This document shows, piece after piece, positions 16,304 through 25,414 of a stretch of DNA of 64,000 nucleotides (its first letter is position 1; every line of letters starts with the position of its first letter). A program made the position numbers and the translations under genes. This DNA is from a candidate division WOR-3 bacterium (GTDB lineage: Bacteria; Hydrothermota; Hydrothermia; UBA1063). The notes under the pieces are model-generated. The model was not told where the DNA came from and made no database searches. It was given only the letters and a program-made list of their open reading frames with translations. The DNA lies in assembly GCA_039803545.1 (NCBI GenBank), contig JBDRYS010000001.1, forward strand, positions 561,866 through 625,865. The letters are read 5' to 3'.

Positions 16304-17635
16304 ATGGAATTTAAAAACGCATGGAGTAGAAAAAACCTTCAAGAAGTTTTTGCTTTCTGCGAAGATTACAGAAAATTCCTCTCAAAGGCCAAAACCGAAA
16401 GGGAAGTAGTAGAGTTCTTTGAAAATCTTGTTAAAAACAGACCTGATATTAAAGCGTACAACATAAAGAATAAGAGCCTCATCCTCTACAAAAAAGGTAC
16501 TGAGAGTATTTCTGAGGGATTTAAAATCGTAGCCGCTCACATTGATGCCCCAAGAATCGATATCAAGCAAAATCCCGTTTACGAAGACACTGATCTCGTG
16601 CTACTTGAAACCCACTATTATGGAGGCATCAAAAAATATCAGTGGGTTACAAAACCTATGGCGATTCACGGTGTTATAGTGAAAGGGGATGGAACGGTTC
16701 TGAAGGTAAACATAGGTGATGAACCCGGAGACCCTGTCTTTACTTTTACGGATATCTTACCACACCTTGCCAGGAATGTCCAGGCAAACAAAAACATATC
16801 CGAAGCCATTCATGGTGAGAAATTGGACTTACTTTTTGGGCATATTCCCCTCGAGACGGAGGACGAAAAGGTTAAAGAAAAGGTCAAACAGAATGTTTTG
16901 CAGATACTAAAAGAAAAATACAACATAGAAGAGAAGGATTTTGTCGCTGCCGAACTCGAAATAGTTCCACAGGGAGAGGCCCTCGATGTGGGTATCGATC
17001 GTTCGATGATCGGTGGATACGGTCAGGATGACAGGGTTTGTGCCTACACTGCTGTGAAAGCCCTATTAGACGCAGAAAACCCAAAGAAACACCTTTTAGT
17101 TGTACTTTTTGATAAAGAAGAGATTGGATCTGACGGAAACACAGGGGCTCAGTCACTAATTATTGAAAATATTATTAGCAAAATCCTCAAAGAAAACGGA
17201 GTTGAGGAGTACTCCCAGATCAGAGAAATCCTCGCAAAAAGTGAAGCCATTTCAGGAGATGTAACAGCAGGTGTTGATCCCAACTGGAAAGAAGTTCATG
17301 AACTTAAAAATGCAGCTAAACTTGGCTATGGAATTGCTATTTCAAAATATACTGGCTCAGGCGGAAAGTATTCTACAAACGATGCAAATGCCGAATTTGT
17401 GGCAAAGATAGTAAGTATTTTTGACTCAGATAACGTCGCATGGCAAGTGGCTGAACTTGGTAAAGTAGATGAAGGAGGTGGAGGTACCGTTGCAAAATAT
17501 CTCGCAAAATACGGGATGGACGTAATAGATGCAGGAACTCCCCTTCTCTCGATGCATTCACCCTTTGAAATTGCATCAAAAGTTGATGTTTACATGACTT
17601 ATAAAGGGTATAAGGCATTTTTGAACTCAAAATGA
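16304..17635 (+). CDS. M18-family aminopeptidase
   Basis: This 443-residue zinc aminopeptidase shows the first metal site AAHIDAPRID (about residues 83-92), a second region GYGQDDRVCAYTA, the catalytic glutamates in FDKEEIGSDGNTGAQS and the C-terminal metal histidine in MHSPFEIASK. M18 enzymes cut N-terminal residues, often acidic or aliphatic, from peptides in the cytoplasm. It follows porB by nine bases with GAGGAG, so it is co-transcribed. That link suggests it feeds amino acids and hence 2-oxoacids to the neighbouring oxidoreductase. Confidence 0.9.
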   Translation: MEFKNAWSRKNLQEVFAFCEDYRKFLSKAKTEREVVEFFENLVKNRPDIKAYNIKNKSLILYKKGTESISEGFKIVAAHIDAPRIDIKQNPVYEDTDLVLLETHYYGGIKKYQWVTKPMAIHGVIVKGDGTVLKVNIGDEPGDPVFTFTDILPHLARNVQANKNISEAIHGEKLDLLFGHIPLETEDEKVKEKVKQNVLQILKEKYNIEEKDFVAAELEIVPQGEALDVGIDRSMIGGYGQDDRVCAYTAVKALLDAENPKKHLLVVLFDKEEIGSDGNTGAQSLIIENIISKILKENGVEEYSQIREILAKSEAISGDVTAGVDPNWKEVHELKNAAKLGYGIAISKYTGSGGKYSTNDANAEFVAKIVSIFDSDNVAWQVAELGKVDEGGGGTVAKYLAKYGMDVIDAGTPLLSMHSPFEIASKVDVYMTYKGYKAFLNSK

Positions 17636-17645
17636 AGGAGGTTAT

Positions 17646-19004
17646 ATGAACACCTGGAAAAGGTTATTTGGTCTCCTACTTACCGCTTTAATCGCGGTGC
17701 TATTATATAAATTGCCTGTCATGACATCCATGACCATTCCACAAAAAATAACCGCTATCATTTTCATCGTCGCTGCAATCCTGTGGATTTTTGAGATCAT
17801 ACCACTCTATGTCACCTCCTTTGTGATTCTTGTTCTCGAAGTACTGTGGTTAATGCCGAAAATGGAAGGGGCTAAAGCGACTACATTCCTATCTCCCTTC
17901 TTCAGCACTACAATTCTCCTTTTCTTGGGCGGTTTTGTCCTTGCCAAAGGTCTTGAAGCCTACAAAATAGACGAACTTGTTGCAGAAAAAATACTGGAAA
18001 ACACAGGTGGAAAACCCGGAATTACCCTTTTTGCATTTCTCGCAGTCTCCGCCTTCCTATCAATGTGGATGTCAAATACAGCAGTCACCGCGCTCATGCT
18101 GGCAGTAACTCTCCCTGTCGTAAGAAAACTCACAGATAAAAATTATGCAAAGGCCCTCTTAATAGCTATTGCCTTCGGCTCGAACATTGGTGGAATGGGA
18201 ACGCCAATTGGAACTCCACCTAATGCAATAGCCCTTGACTATATCAAAAAGGCTGGTAGCAATGTTAACTTTGCTAAATGGGTTTTCTTTGCGTTTCCCT
18301 ATGTGGTAATCTTAACGGTATTGGCATGGCTTGTGTTATACTTCCTCTTCCCGCACAAGGTTGACAAAGTTGAAATGCATGTTTCCCCCGATGCATCAAA
18401 GAGAAATGATCCACGGGTAAAAGTTATAATAATCGTATCGATCATTACAGCCTTATTATGGCTTACTGAGTCTATTCACAAAATAGATGCGGCATACGTA
18501 GCCCTCGTGCCGGTTTTAATTTACTTCTCCTTTGGCATACTAAAAAGAGAAGATTTCAACAGCCTTAGCTGGGATGTACTCATTTTAATGGGTGGTGGAC
18601 TCTCCCTGGGTGAAGCCTTCAAGGCAAGCGGACTTGGTACTTATATAGTAAACTCTCTTGGAATAAGCAACCTCTCTTTCGCTGCCCAACTTGCCCTTCT
18701 TGCCGGTGTGACCGCCATAATCACCAACTTCATGTCCAATACCAGTACAGCAGCACTAATAATACCTCTTGCCATGGGATTAAACTTAGATCCCGTACAC
18801 CAGGCTATTTTAGTGATCGCTATTGGGCTTGCTGCATCCGCATCTATGTTGCTCCCCATTAGCACTCCACCGAACGCCATTGTCTACAGCTCGGGAGAAC
18901 TTAAAGTTGTGGATATGTTCAAAGCCGGCCTTGTGATTTTAATTTTGCAGTACGCACTTCTAATCACCTTCGAGAAATTCATGATTCAGTTGATAATAAA
19001 ATAG
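17646..19004 (+). CDS. DASS (SLC13) family carboxylate:sodium symporter
   Basis: The 452-residue inner-membrane protein has about a dozen hydrophobic segments and both halves of the DASS signature: SNTAV with GMGTPIGTPPNAIA, then SNTSTAA with LLPISTPPNAIV. These paired SNT and TPPN motifs form the substrate and sodium sites in the family. Typical substrates are succinate, malate or related anions; sulfate or phosphate cannot be excluded. AAGGAGGT precedes the ATG, 10 bases after the peptidase gene. As last gene of the POR set 2 operon it may export or import fermentation acids. Confidence 0.9.
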   Translation: MNTWKRLFGLLLTALIAVLLYKLPVMTSMTIPQKITAIIFIVAAILWIFEIIPLYVTSFVILVLEVLWLMPKMEGAKATTFLSPFFSTTILLFLGGFVLAKGLEAYKIDELVAEKILENTGGKPGITLFAFLAVSAFLSMWMSNTAVTALMLAVTLPVVRKLTDKNYAKALLIAIAFGSNIGGMGTPIGTPPNAIALDYIKKAGSNVNFAKWVFFAFPYVVILTVLAWLVLYFLFPHKVDKVEMHVSPDASKRNDPRVKVIIIVSIITALLWLTESIHKIDAAYVALVPVLIYFSFGILKREDFNSLSWDVLILMGGGLSLGEAFKASGLGTYIVNSLGISNLSFAAQLALLAGVTAIITNFMSNTSTAALIIPLAMGLNLDPVHQAILVIAIGLAASASMLLPISTPPNAIVYSSGELKVVDMFKAGLVILILQYALLITFEKFMIQLIIK

Positions 19005-19007
19005 TTC

Positions 19008-19044
19008 GGGAAAAACGGGAGGGGGGTGGTTTTTCCCTATTTTG
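19008..19044 (+). terminator. Probable terminator of POR set 2 operon
   Basis: GGGAAAAAC (19008-19016) and GTTTTTCCC (19029-19037) form a perfect 9-bp stem with a 12-base G-rich loop, followed by TATTTT. The T run is short, so efficiency may be moderate. It lies right after the transporter stop and just before the thrS promoter. Confidence 0.65.
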
Positions 19045-19069
19045 AAAAACAAGGAAAATGCGTTAATAT
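19042..19069 (+). promoter_or_regulatory. Promoter of thrS-infC-rpmI-ddl
   Basis: TTGAAA (19042-19047), a 16-base spacer and TAATAT (19064-19069) lie ten bases before the thrS ATG. The transcript would carry only about three leader bases, and no ribosome site is visible. Confidence 0.55.
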
Positions 19070-19079
19070 ATAGAACTGT

Positions 19080-20993
19080 ATGAAGCTTGTAAAAGGGCAA
19101 AAAGTAAAGGATTTTTTGCAAAGCGAAGTTGTAGGGAGGTCTATACTGGAACTTGCCGGTGAAGACCAAAATTACTTTGTCGCTTTAGTGGACGGAATCC
19201 CCAAAGACTTAACTTACCGTCTCACCGGAAATGAAAAAGAAGTTGTTCTTTTAGATTTTAATTCGGAGATAGGAAGAGAGACTTACTGGCACACCACTTC
19301 CCATATTATGGCTCAAGCAGTTAAAGAGCTTTTTCCACAATTCAAGGTAACGATAGGTCCAGCAATTGAAAACGGTTTCTATTACGATTTCGACACCAAC
19401 GGTTACAACTTTACCGAGGAAGATTTAAGAAACATAGAAAATAAAATGAGGGAAATAATCAAGCGAAGTCTCCCCATTGAGCGTATCGAATTGCCGAAGG
19501 GTGAGGCTATCGAGTATTTCAAAAAAATAGGTGAAGACTACAAAATCGAAATTCTCAATGAAATTCCAGATGAAATTGTATCAATCTACAAGCAGGGAGA
19601 CTTTGCAGACCTTTGCCGTGGTCCTCATCTACCTAACACTTCTTATGTAAAGGCAATAAAACTTTTAAGCTCATCGGGAAGCTACTGGAGAGGCGACGAA
19701 AACAATGCAAGATTGCAAAGAATTTACGGAATCTCCTTTCCAACAGAAGAACAGCTACAGGAGTACTTGAATAAACTTGAGGAAGCAAAAAAGAGAGATC
19801 ATAGAGTCCTTGGAAAAGAGCTTGATCTTTTTTCAGTGCATGAAGAAATTGGGCCAGGACTTATCCTCTGGCACCCCAAGGGAGCAGCCATTAGAAGAGT
19901 CATCGAGGAATTCTGGATAAAAGAACACTTGAAACGCGATTACCAGCTGGTATATACCCCTCACGTAGGAAGATCAAAATTGTGGGAAATTTCTGGTCAC
20001 TTAAACTATTACAAAGAAAATATGTACCCTCAAATGGAGCTGGACAATCAGCAATATTATATAAAGCCGATGAATTGCCCATTCCACATAATGATCTACA
20101 AGACCAAGGTTAGAAGCTACAGAGATTTACCAATCAGATACTGTGAACTTGGCACGGTTTACAGGTATGAAAGATCTGGGGTTTTGCACGGACTCCTGAG
20201 GGTAAGAGGATTTACCCAGGATGATGCCCACATTTTTGCACGTCCCGACCAAATATTAGGCGAAATTAAGGAAGTAGTAAAATTTGCCTATTTTATTTTG
20301 AACAGATTTGGATTTAAAGAATACGAAGTCTTTGTATCAACGAGGCCGAAGAACAGCGTAGGAAGCCCTGAAATGTGGGAGGAAGCAACTAAAGCCCTGA
20401 TGAATGCCCTCAACGAGCTCAATATTCCTTACAAAATCGACGAAGGGGCAGGCGCCTTTTACGGACCAAAAATCGACATTACAATAAAAGATGCCCTTGG
20501 TCGTTCCTGGCAATGCACTACAATACAATTTGACTTCAATTTACCAGAGAGATTTGACGTAACTTATAGAGATAAAGACGGTATTGACAAAAGACCATAT
20601 CTAATACACAGAGCCCTCTTAGGGTCCTTTGAAAGATTTTTTGCAACCCTCATTGAATATTATGGTGGAAACTTCCCGCTTTGGCTAGCACCTATTCAGG
20701 TCGCTGTACTGCCAATCTCTGAGGAAAACGTAGAATATGCAGACAAGATTTATAAAGCTCTGAAGGATAACGAAATAAGAGTTACTATCAACCGGTCAGA
20801 CGAGAAGTTAAACGCAAAAATCAGAGATGCTGAAATTGAAAAAATCCCTTATATGGTTATTGTTGGAAAGAAAGAAAGGGAACAAAACTTGATTTCTGTC
20901 AGGAAACATAGTGTTGGTGACCTGGGGAAAATGACACTGGAACAATTTTTAAACTTGATAAAAGAAGAGATAAAAGGAGGTTACACCCATTAG
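19080..20993 (+). CDS. thrS: Threonyl-tRNA synthetase
   Basis: ThrS charges tRNA-Thr with threonine. The 637-residue protein has an N-terminal TGS domain (about 1-60), the editing domain with [10 protein letters not shown] and the DLCRGPH segment, and the class II core with [31 protein letters not shown] and [13 protein letters not shown]. The C-terminal anticodon domain follows. Length is normal. The ATG at 19080 lacks a ribosome site but sits just after a promoter. The last five bases overlap the ATT start of infC, coupling the two genes as in many bacteria. Confidence 0.96.
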   Translation: MKLVKGQKVKDFLQSEVVGRSILELAGEDQNYFVALVDGIPKDLTYRLTGNEKEVVLLDFNSEIGRETYWHTTSHIMAQAVKELFPQFKVTIGPAIENGFYYDFDTNGYNFTEEDLRNIENKMREIIKRSLPIERIELPKGEAIEYFKKIGEDYKIEILNEIPDEIVSIYKQGDFADLCRGPHLPNTSYVKAIKLLSSSGSYWRGDENNARLQRIYGISFPTEEQLQEYLNKLEEAKKRDHRVLGKELDLFSVHEEIGPGLILWHPKGAAIRRVIEEFWIKEHLKRDYQLVYTPHVGRSKLWEISGHLNYYKENMYPQMELDNQQYYIKPMNCPFHIMIYKTKVRSYRDLPIRYCELGTVYRYERSGVLHGLLRVRGFTQDDAHIFARPDQILGEIKEVVKFAYFILNRFGFKEYEVFVSTRPKNSVGSPEMWEEATKALMNALNELNIPYKIDEGAGAFYGPKIDITIKDALGRSWQCTTIQFDFNLPERFDVTYRDKDGIDKRPYLIHRALLGSFERFFATLIEYYGGNFPLWLAPIQVAVLPISEENVEYADKIYKALKDNEIRVTINRSDEKLNAKIRDAEIEKIPYMVIVGKKEREQNLISVRKHSVGDLGKMTLEQFLNLIKEEIKGGYTH

Positions 20994-21573
20994 CAGAGAT
21001 ACACAACCCCCATTAGCGCCAAACTTTAAAAAGAGAAACAAGGAAGAGCCTTACAGGGTAAATGAGAAAATCAAGGCCTACGAAGTGAGAGTCATTGGAC
21101 CTGACGGTTCCCACCTCGGTATCATGAAGACAAAAGATGCTCTGAAATTAGCTTATGAATATGGACTTGACCTTGTGGAAGTCTCGCCCAACGCAAATCC
21201 CCCTGTATGCAAGATACTCGACTACGGAAGATTAAAATACGAAGAGCAGAAAAAGCAAAAAGAGGCAAAAAAGAAGCAGCAGGGCGAAGTAAGAGAAATT
21301 ACGATGAGTCCAAGAATCTCCGATCACGACTTAGAAGTTAAACTCAAAAAAGTCAGAGAGTTTTTAGAAGAAGGAAACAAAGTTCGTATAATAATTATGT
21401 TCAAAGGAAGGGAATTGGCCCATCCAGAGTGGGGAAATGAAATATACGAAAAAATCGTACAGCAATTAGAAGGTGAAGCCGTCGTAGAAGTACCCCCAAA
21501 AATGGAAGGGAAAAACTTAACCTTCCTTCTAAAAGCTGTATCAAAGAAAACAAAGGAGGATGACCATGCCTAA
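20989..21573 (+). CDS. infC: Translation initiation factor IF-3 (ATT start)
   Basis: IF-3 binds the 30S subunit and checks start-codon choice. The protein of about 194 residues contains the family N-terminus [20 protein letters not shown], then [14 protein letters not shown] and the C-terminal domain with [14 protein letters not shown]. The frame has an in-frame stop at 20971 and no ATG, GTG or TTG before residue 33, where homology is already under way. ATT at 20989 lies eight bases after a perfect AAGGAGG (20974-20980), so it must be the start. The same rare codon starts infC in E. coli, where it mediates self-control. Confidence 0.95.
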   Translation: MSRDTQPPLAPNFKKRNKEEPYRVNEKIKAYEVRVIGPDGSHLGIMKTKDALKLAYEYGLDLVEVSPNANPPVCKILDYGRLKYEEQKKQKEAKKKQQGEVREITMSPRISDHDLEVKLKKVREFLEEGNKVRIIIMFKGRELAHPEWGNEIYEKIVQQLEGEAVVEVPPKMEGKNLTFLLKAVSKKTKEDDHA

Positions 21574-21766
21574 GGTTAAAAGTAAACGTTCTGCTCAAAA
21601 GAGATTTAAAGTGACCGCCACAGGAAAGGTTAAGAGATTCAAAGCATTCAAAAGCCACCTTCTTATTGGCAAAAACGCAAAGAGAAGAAGAAATCTCAGA
21701 AAGCCAACCTTAGTGGATAAAACGGAGCTTAAAAAAGTAAGAAGGTTGATGCCTAATAGTTTCTAA
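21566..21766 (+). CDS. rpmI: Ribosomal protein L35
   Basis: The 66-residue basic protein begins [24 protein letters not shown] and ends RLMPNS, a clear L35 of the large subunit. The ATG at 21566 is preferred over the one six bases earlier because family members begin MPK and AAGGAGG is well spaced from it. It overlaps infC by eight bases. rplT (L20), which normally follows, is absent here; ddl comes next after five bases. Confidence 0.95.
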   Translation: MPKVKSKRSAQKRFKVTATGKVKRFKAFKSHLLIGKNAKRRRNLRKPTLVDKTELKKVRRLMPNSF

Positions 21767-21771
21767 GGTTT

Positions 21772-22734
21772 ATGGATTTTTCAGAGCTAAAAGAGATTTT
21801 AAAAGACAAGAGAATAACTGTAATTTGTGGCGGTTGGTCTGGCGAAAGGGAAGTATCTCTTAGATCTGGTAGAAAGGTTTACGAGAGCTTACTGAGACAA
21901 GGTTTTAACGCAACTCTTTTTGATCTAACCAGGGAGAATATCTCTGAAATTAAACCTGGCTTCACTGATGTCGCCTTCGTAATCCTTCATGGAAAGCCAG
22001 GCGAAGACGGGACTATTCAAGGAATGCTCGAAATAATGGGAATTCCTTATACCGGTTCAGGTGTCCTCGCATCGGCTATCGGAATGGATAAGATAATGAC
22101 AAAGAAAATCATGCACTACGCGAACATAAACACTCCACCCTATTATTTCATACCGTCGCACAAAAAAAACTTAAGGGGAGAAGCAGAAATCGCCTTAAAA
22201 ACCCTGGGGATACCCGCCGTTGTAAAACCGAGATATGAAGGATCCAGCCTCGGAGTCAGAATAGTTCATAATGATCAAGAGTTCTTTGAAGCAGTTTACG
22301 AAACCCGCGAGAAGTTTGGCGATTTTTACATTGAAAAATACATAAAAGGTAAAACCATAACCTGTGGGGTATTGGGGACCGGCGAGGAAAGCTTCCCATT
22401 ACCAATTCTTGAAATGGAAGTTGTTGGAAGAGAATTCTACGACTACACCGCAAAATATACTAAGGGGTTAACAAATTTTATAATACCTGCACGCCTTTCT
22501 GAAGAGACTACAAGAGCCTTCCAGGAAGCTTCCGTAAAACTTCATAGAGAGATAGGATGTCGTGGCTTTTCCAGGGTAGATGGGATAGTGGACGAAAGCG
22601 ATAACTACTATGTTTTAGAAATAAATACACTTCCCGGTATGACAGATCTTTCTGACTTGCCAAAGGAAGCTGAGCACATGGGGATCTCTTACGATGAGGT
22701 AGTACTGTACATTCTCAGATCGGCCTTTGAGTAG
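21772..22734 (+). CDS. ddl: D-alanine--D-alanine ligase
   Basis: Ddl joins two D-alanines for peptidoglycan. The 320-residue ATP-grasp protein shows CGGWSGEREVSLRSG at the N-terminus, VILHGKPGEDGTIQG, GSGVLASAIGMDK, the ATP-grasp lysines in AVVKPRYEGSSLGV and EINTLPGMTDLSDLPK at the C-terminal metal site. Length is typical. It follows rpmI by five bases in the same transcript, an unusual partner for a ribosomal operon. Its end overlaps the convergent acyltransferase by 20 bases. alr, the source of D-alanine, is at 43475. Confidence 0.95.
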   Translation: MDFSELKEILKDKRITVICGGWSGEREVSLRSGRKVYESLLRQGFNATLFDLTRENISEIKPGFTDVAFVILHGKPGEDGTIQGMLEIMGIPYTGSGVLASAIGMDKIMTKKIMHYANINTPPYYFIPSHKKNLRGEAEIALKTLGIPAVVKPRYEGSSLGVRIVHNDQEFFEAVYETREKFGDFYIEKYIKGKTITCGVLGTGEESFPLPILEMEVVGREFYDYTAKYTKGLTNFIIPARLSEETTRAFQEASVKLHREIGCRGFSRVDGIVDESDNYYVLEINTLPGMTDLSDLPKEAEHMGISYDEVVLYILRSAFE

Positions 22735-23512
22735 TGAAAAAGTAAAAATTAAACCACTGATCGGGGTATTTTCTTACACTTTCCGCAAATAATTCAAAGA
22801 TTTGCTTCTCAATATTTTCTCTCTCAAGAGGCACAATATCAAACCTAACCTTTCTCATCTCTTCGTCCCAATGGCAAGTTAAAAAGTAGACATCACTCTC
22901 CAAAATTTTTGGAAGTTTAAAAATCCCCTCGGCAAAAATAACATCCTGTCCCTGGAATTTTCTAACCACATATTTCCCGGAGGTAACCCGATCAACGAGG
23001 ACCACAAGGGCATACTCCTTTTCCCTCTTCAATCTTTGAAGAGCCTTTATAGTCCCAGTACCCACAAGAAAAACTTTAATACCTTTGCGAAACCTTAACC
23101 ACATCCACAAATAAAACTTAGGAAGATTTTCCATGAGCGCGTAGAATTCAAACCCGTACAAGTTTATGTATTTAGAGGCTATATCCCAGGGGCCCATATG
23201 AATAGAGAAAACTACGGACTTTTTGCCTTTAAAAACCTCAAGGTCTGTAAGTTCCATATAGTTTTCCCACTTTTTTCTACTGAGCTTCATAACCCTCACG
23301 TAACTCAGGAACAACTTACGAAAAGTATCCCTCATAATCACTTTTCTTTCCCTTAATGGTTTGTCAGGAAAGAAGATTTCGAGATTCCTCATAACAGCCT
23401 TTGTGCGCCAATCAAAAATTCGGAAGGCATCAGCGAGAATTACAGCGATAAATTCGGCTACTTTTTGCGGCACAAAAAAAGCAACAAACTGAGCAATCAA
23501 CGTCACCAACAT
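22715..23512 (-). CDS. LpxL/HtrB-type acyltransferase
   Basis: The 265-residue protein has an N-terminal hydrophobic segment and the H-x4-D active motif in SIHMGPWDIASK (about residues 100-112), then FRKGIKVFLVG and a VLVDRVTSGKYVVRKFQGQDV segment as in lipid A late acyltransferases. It probably adds an acyl chain to lipid A or another glycolipid at the inner membrane, implying an outer membrane. The ATG at 23512 is preferred over a TTG at 23521, since GGAG lies ten bases ahead. It directly follows a glycosyltransferase, giving a small envelope-lipid unit. Confidence 0.8.
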   Translation of the reverse strand: MLVTLIAQFVAFFVPQKVAEFIAVILADAFRIFDWRTKAVMRNLEIFFPDKPLRERKVIMRDTFRKLFLSYVRVMKLSRKKWENYMELTDLEVFKGKKSVVFSIHMGPWDIASKYINLYGFEFYALMENLPKFYLWMWLRFRKGIKVFLVGTGTIKALQRLKREKEYALVVLVDRVTSGKYVVRKFQGQDVIFAEGIFKLPKILESDVYFLTCHWDEEMRKVRFDIVPLERENIEKQIFELFAESVRKYPDQWFNFYFFTTQRPI

Positions 23513-23513
23513 C

Positions 23514-24623
23514 TCAAACAATCTCCATATAAACTTTCTCTATTTGCTTTGCAACTTCAAGCCAGTGATATGGTTTCACAAATTCTAAAGCATTTTTGAC
23601 AATCTTCAATCTTAAATTTTCATCAGAAATAAGCTCTTTAATTTTCTCCGCCAAATCAAAGGCATCTCCCTTTTCGAAAAGAAGGCCATTTTCACCATCG
23701 ATAACAACATTTTTATAACCCTCTATGTTAGAAGCAATTACAGGGGTGCCGCAGGCCATCGCCTCAAGTAAGATCAAACCGAAACTTTCACCACCCGTCG
23801 CAGGAGCTACAAAGATGTCAATTTTCCTATAAAAATCTGGAAGTTCACTCTTCGGAATCTTTCCAAGAAAAGTGGCAGGTATATTGTGCTCCTCACAAAA
23901 TTCTTTGTAATATTCAGTAAGGGGCCCCGAACTTCCTATTACTAAGTGTGCGTCCTCTCCGAGCTTCCTATCCTTTGCAAAGGCCTCAAGGAGGATATGC
24001 AAACCTTTTCGTGGCTCGTGCCTGCTTAAAAAACCCACATTAATCTTCCCGTATACAAAACGACCTTTCTCCTCCGGATAAAAAAGCTCCAAATCAACCC
24101 CGTTCGGTATGATAACCCAGTCGCCATGATAAGGAGGGATAACGGCCTCTTTAGCGGTTTTTGATACAAAAATAAACTTTCTTAACTTTCTTGCATCTTT
24201 TTCAAAAAATATCCTCGCAACTTTATTCCAGTTGAAACCAACAAAGGCGGTGTGAAAGGTTGCCACCGAGGGATAAGGTGAATAATGAAGGGCGAGTCCA
24301 GGAAGATTAGGTGCAAGGGGACCGTGAAGATGTACCACATCGAATCTATTCTCCTTGTAAAATTCTTTCAAAAAAGAGGGTAGTCCAGGATCAAAAGTTA
24401 AGGTGAGCTGGGTATTATTAAAAATCTTCAAAGCAGGAGTAAGTACTACCCTACCCCTCCTTATAACGTTGGTATCGACCTCCTCCGTAAGTTCAGGAAA
24501 CCCTGATGTGAGAACAAAAACCTCATGTCCGAGCCTTTCAAGATACTTTTTTAAGTTATATATATGTTCACCAACGCCTCCAGGAAAAGGCAGATAGGCG
24601 TCACTTACTTGTAAAATCTTCAT
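23514..24623 (-). CDS. Glycosyltransferase family 4 (PimA-like)
   Basis: The 369-residue GT-B enzyme starts MKILQVSDAYLPFPGGVGEHI with the donor loop glycines, has VHLHGPLAP and GVDLELFYPEEKGRF, and ends with the GT4 motif ESFGLILLEAMACGTPVIAS. The E-x7-E pair within it contacts the nucleotide-sugar donor. It likely transfers a sugar to a lipid acceptor, as phosphatidylinositol mannosyltransferases do; the acyltransferase gene next to it fits glycolipid synthesis. It overlaps the znuB-like gene by four bases. Confidence 0.88.
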   Translation of the reverse strand: MKILQVSDAYLPFPGGVGEHIYNLKKYLERLGHEVFVLTSGFPELTEEVDTNVIRRGRVVLTPALKIFNNTQLTLTFDPGLPSFLKEFYKENRFDVVHLHGPLAPNLPGLALHYSPYPSVATFHTAFVGFNWNKVARIFFEKDARKLRKFIFVSKTAKEAVIPPYHGDWVIIPNGVDLELFYPEEKGRFVYGKINVGFLSRHEPRKGLHILLEAFAKDRKLGEDAHLVIGSSGPLTEYYKEFCEEHNIPATFLGKIPKSELPDFYRKIDIFVAPATGGESFGLILLEAMACGTPVIASNIEGYKNVVIDGENGLLFEKGDAFDLAEKIKELISDENLRLKIVKNALEFVKPYHWLEVAKQIEKVYMEIV

Positions 24624-25414
24624 TTCTTGAATATAAAGGACCCTAAATAAAACATTGTCGCAGTCACGACCACCGCAGCACCCACCGGTACATCAACCAC
24701 AAGGGAAAGAATAAACCCAACAAATGCACTCACTATTCCGACCAAAACCGATATCCAAATCATTTGACTAAAATGCCTTGAGACCCTTTGTGACAAAGAA
24801 GGTGGGATAATCATAAGACCATAAACCACAAGGGCACCGACGGATTTCATACTGAAAACCACAGCGAGGGCTGTAAACAGGAAAAAGTAAAGCCTGAACC
24901 TGCTAACATCTACACCAGAGGCTAAGGAAAGCTCAGTTGAAAAAACAATTAGAAACAAAACTCTATGATAGTAAATAACAAAAACAAGGTAAAAAAGGAA
25001 GGCGACAAGAAGAAGTGTTATATCAATTTTATTCGCCATTAAAGGGCTACCGAAGAGGTAAGACATGGCATCAGAAGTGTATGTCTTAGTGAGCCCAAAA
25101 AACAAAATGGCTAAGGCCATAAAGAAAGAAAACAGAATACTCAGGGTCTGTTCGTATTTGCCCTCTTTCTTTTCGCTCAAATACCACAGAGAATAGGCAG
25201 AAAGCACAGTTACAACGAGGGCTCCCAAAAGCGGATCAAAACGAAGAAGGTACCCTAAGGCAACTCCTGCAAAAGCAATGTGGGCAAAACCAGCCGCAAG
25301 AAAAGAAGTACCAGAGAGAAGGGAAAAAGAGCCAGCTAATGGTAGAAAGGCACCTGTAATCAAGATCGCTATGAGTGCCCTTTGTATGACCGAAAGTTTA
25401 AGCATTTCGATCAT
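24620..25414 (-). CDS. znuB: Zinc/manganese ABC transporter permease (ABC-3)
   Basis: The 264-residue membrane protein has about eight hydrophobic segments and family features such as FLAAGFAHIAFAGVALGYLL near the N-terminus and SVGALVVYGLMIIPPS. It is the permease of a metal-type ABC importer (ZnuB/MntB/TroC). Metal identity cannot be set by sequence alone. It overlaps the ATPase gene by 17 bases and the glycosyltransferase by four, so all are on one transcript. Confidence 0.88.
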   Translation of the reverse strand: MIEMLKLSVIQRALIAILITGAFLPLAGSFSLLSGTSFLAAGFAHIAFAGVALGYLLRFDPLLGALVVTVLSAYSLWYLSEKKEGKYEQTLSILFSFFMALAILFFGLTKTYTSDAMSYLFGSPLMANKIDITLLLVAFLFYLVFVIYYHRVLFLIVFSTELSLASGVDVSRFRLYFFLFTALAVVFSMKSVGALVVYGLMIIPPSLSQRVSRHFSQMIWISVLVGIVSAFVGFILSLVVDVPVGAAVVVTATMFYLGSFIFKK

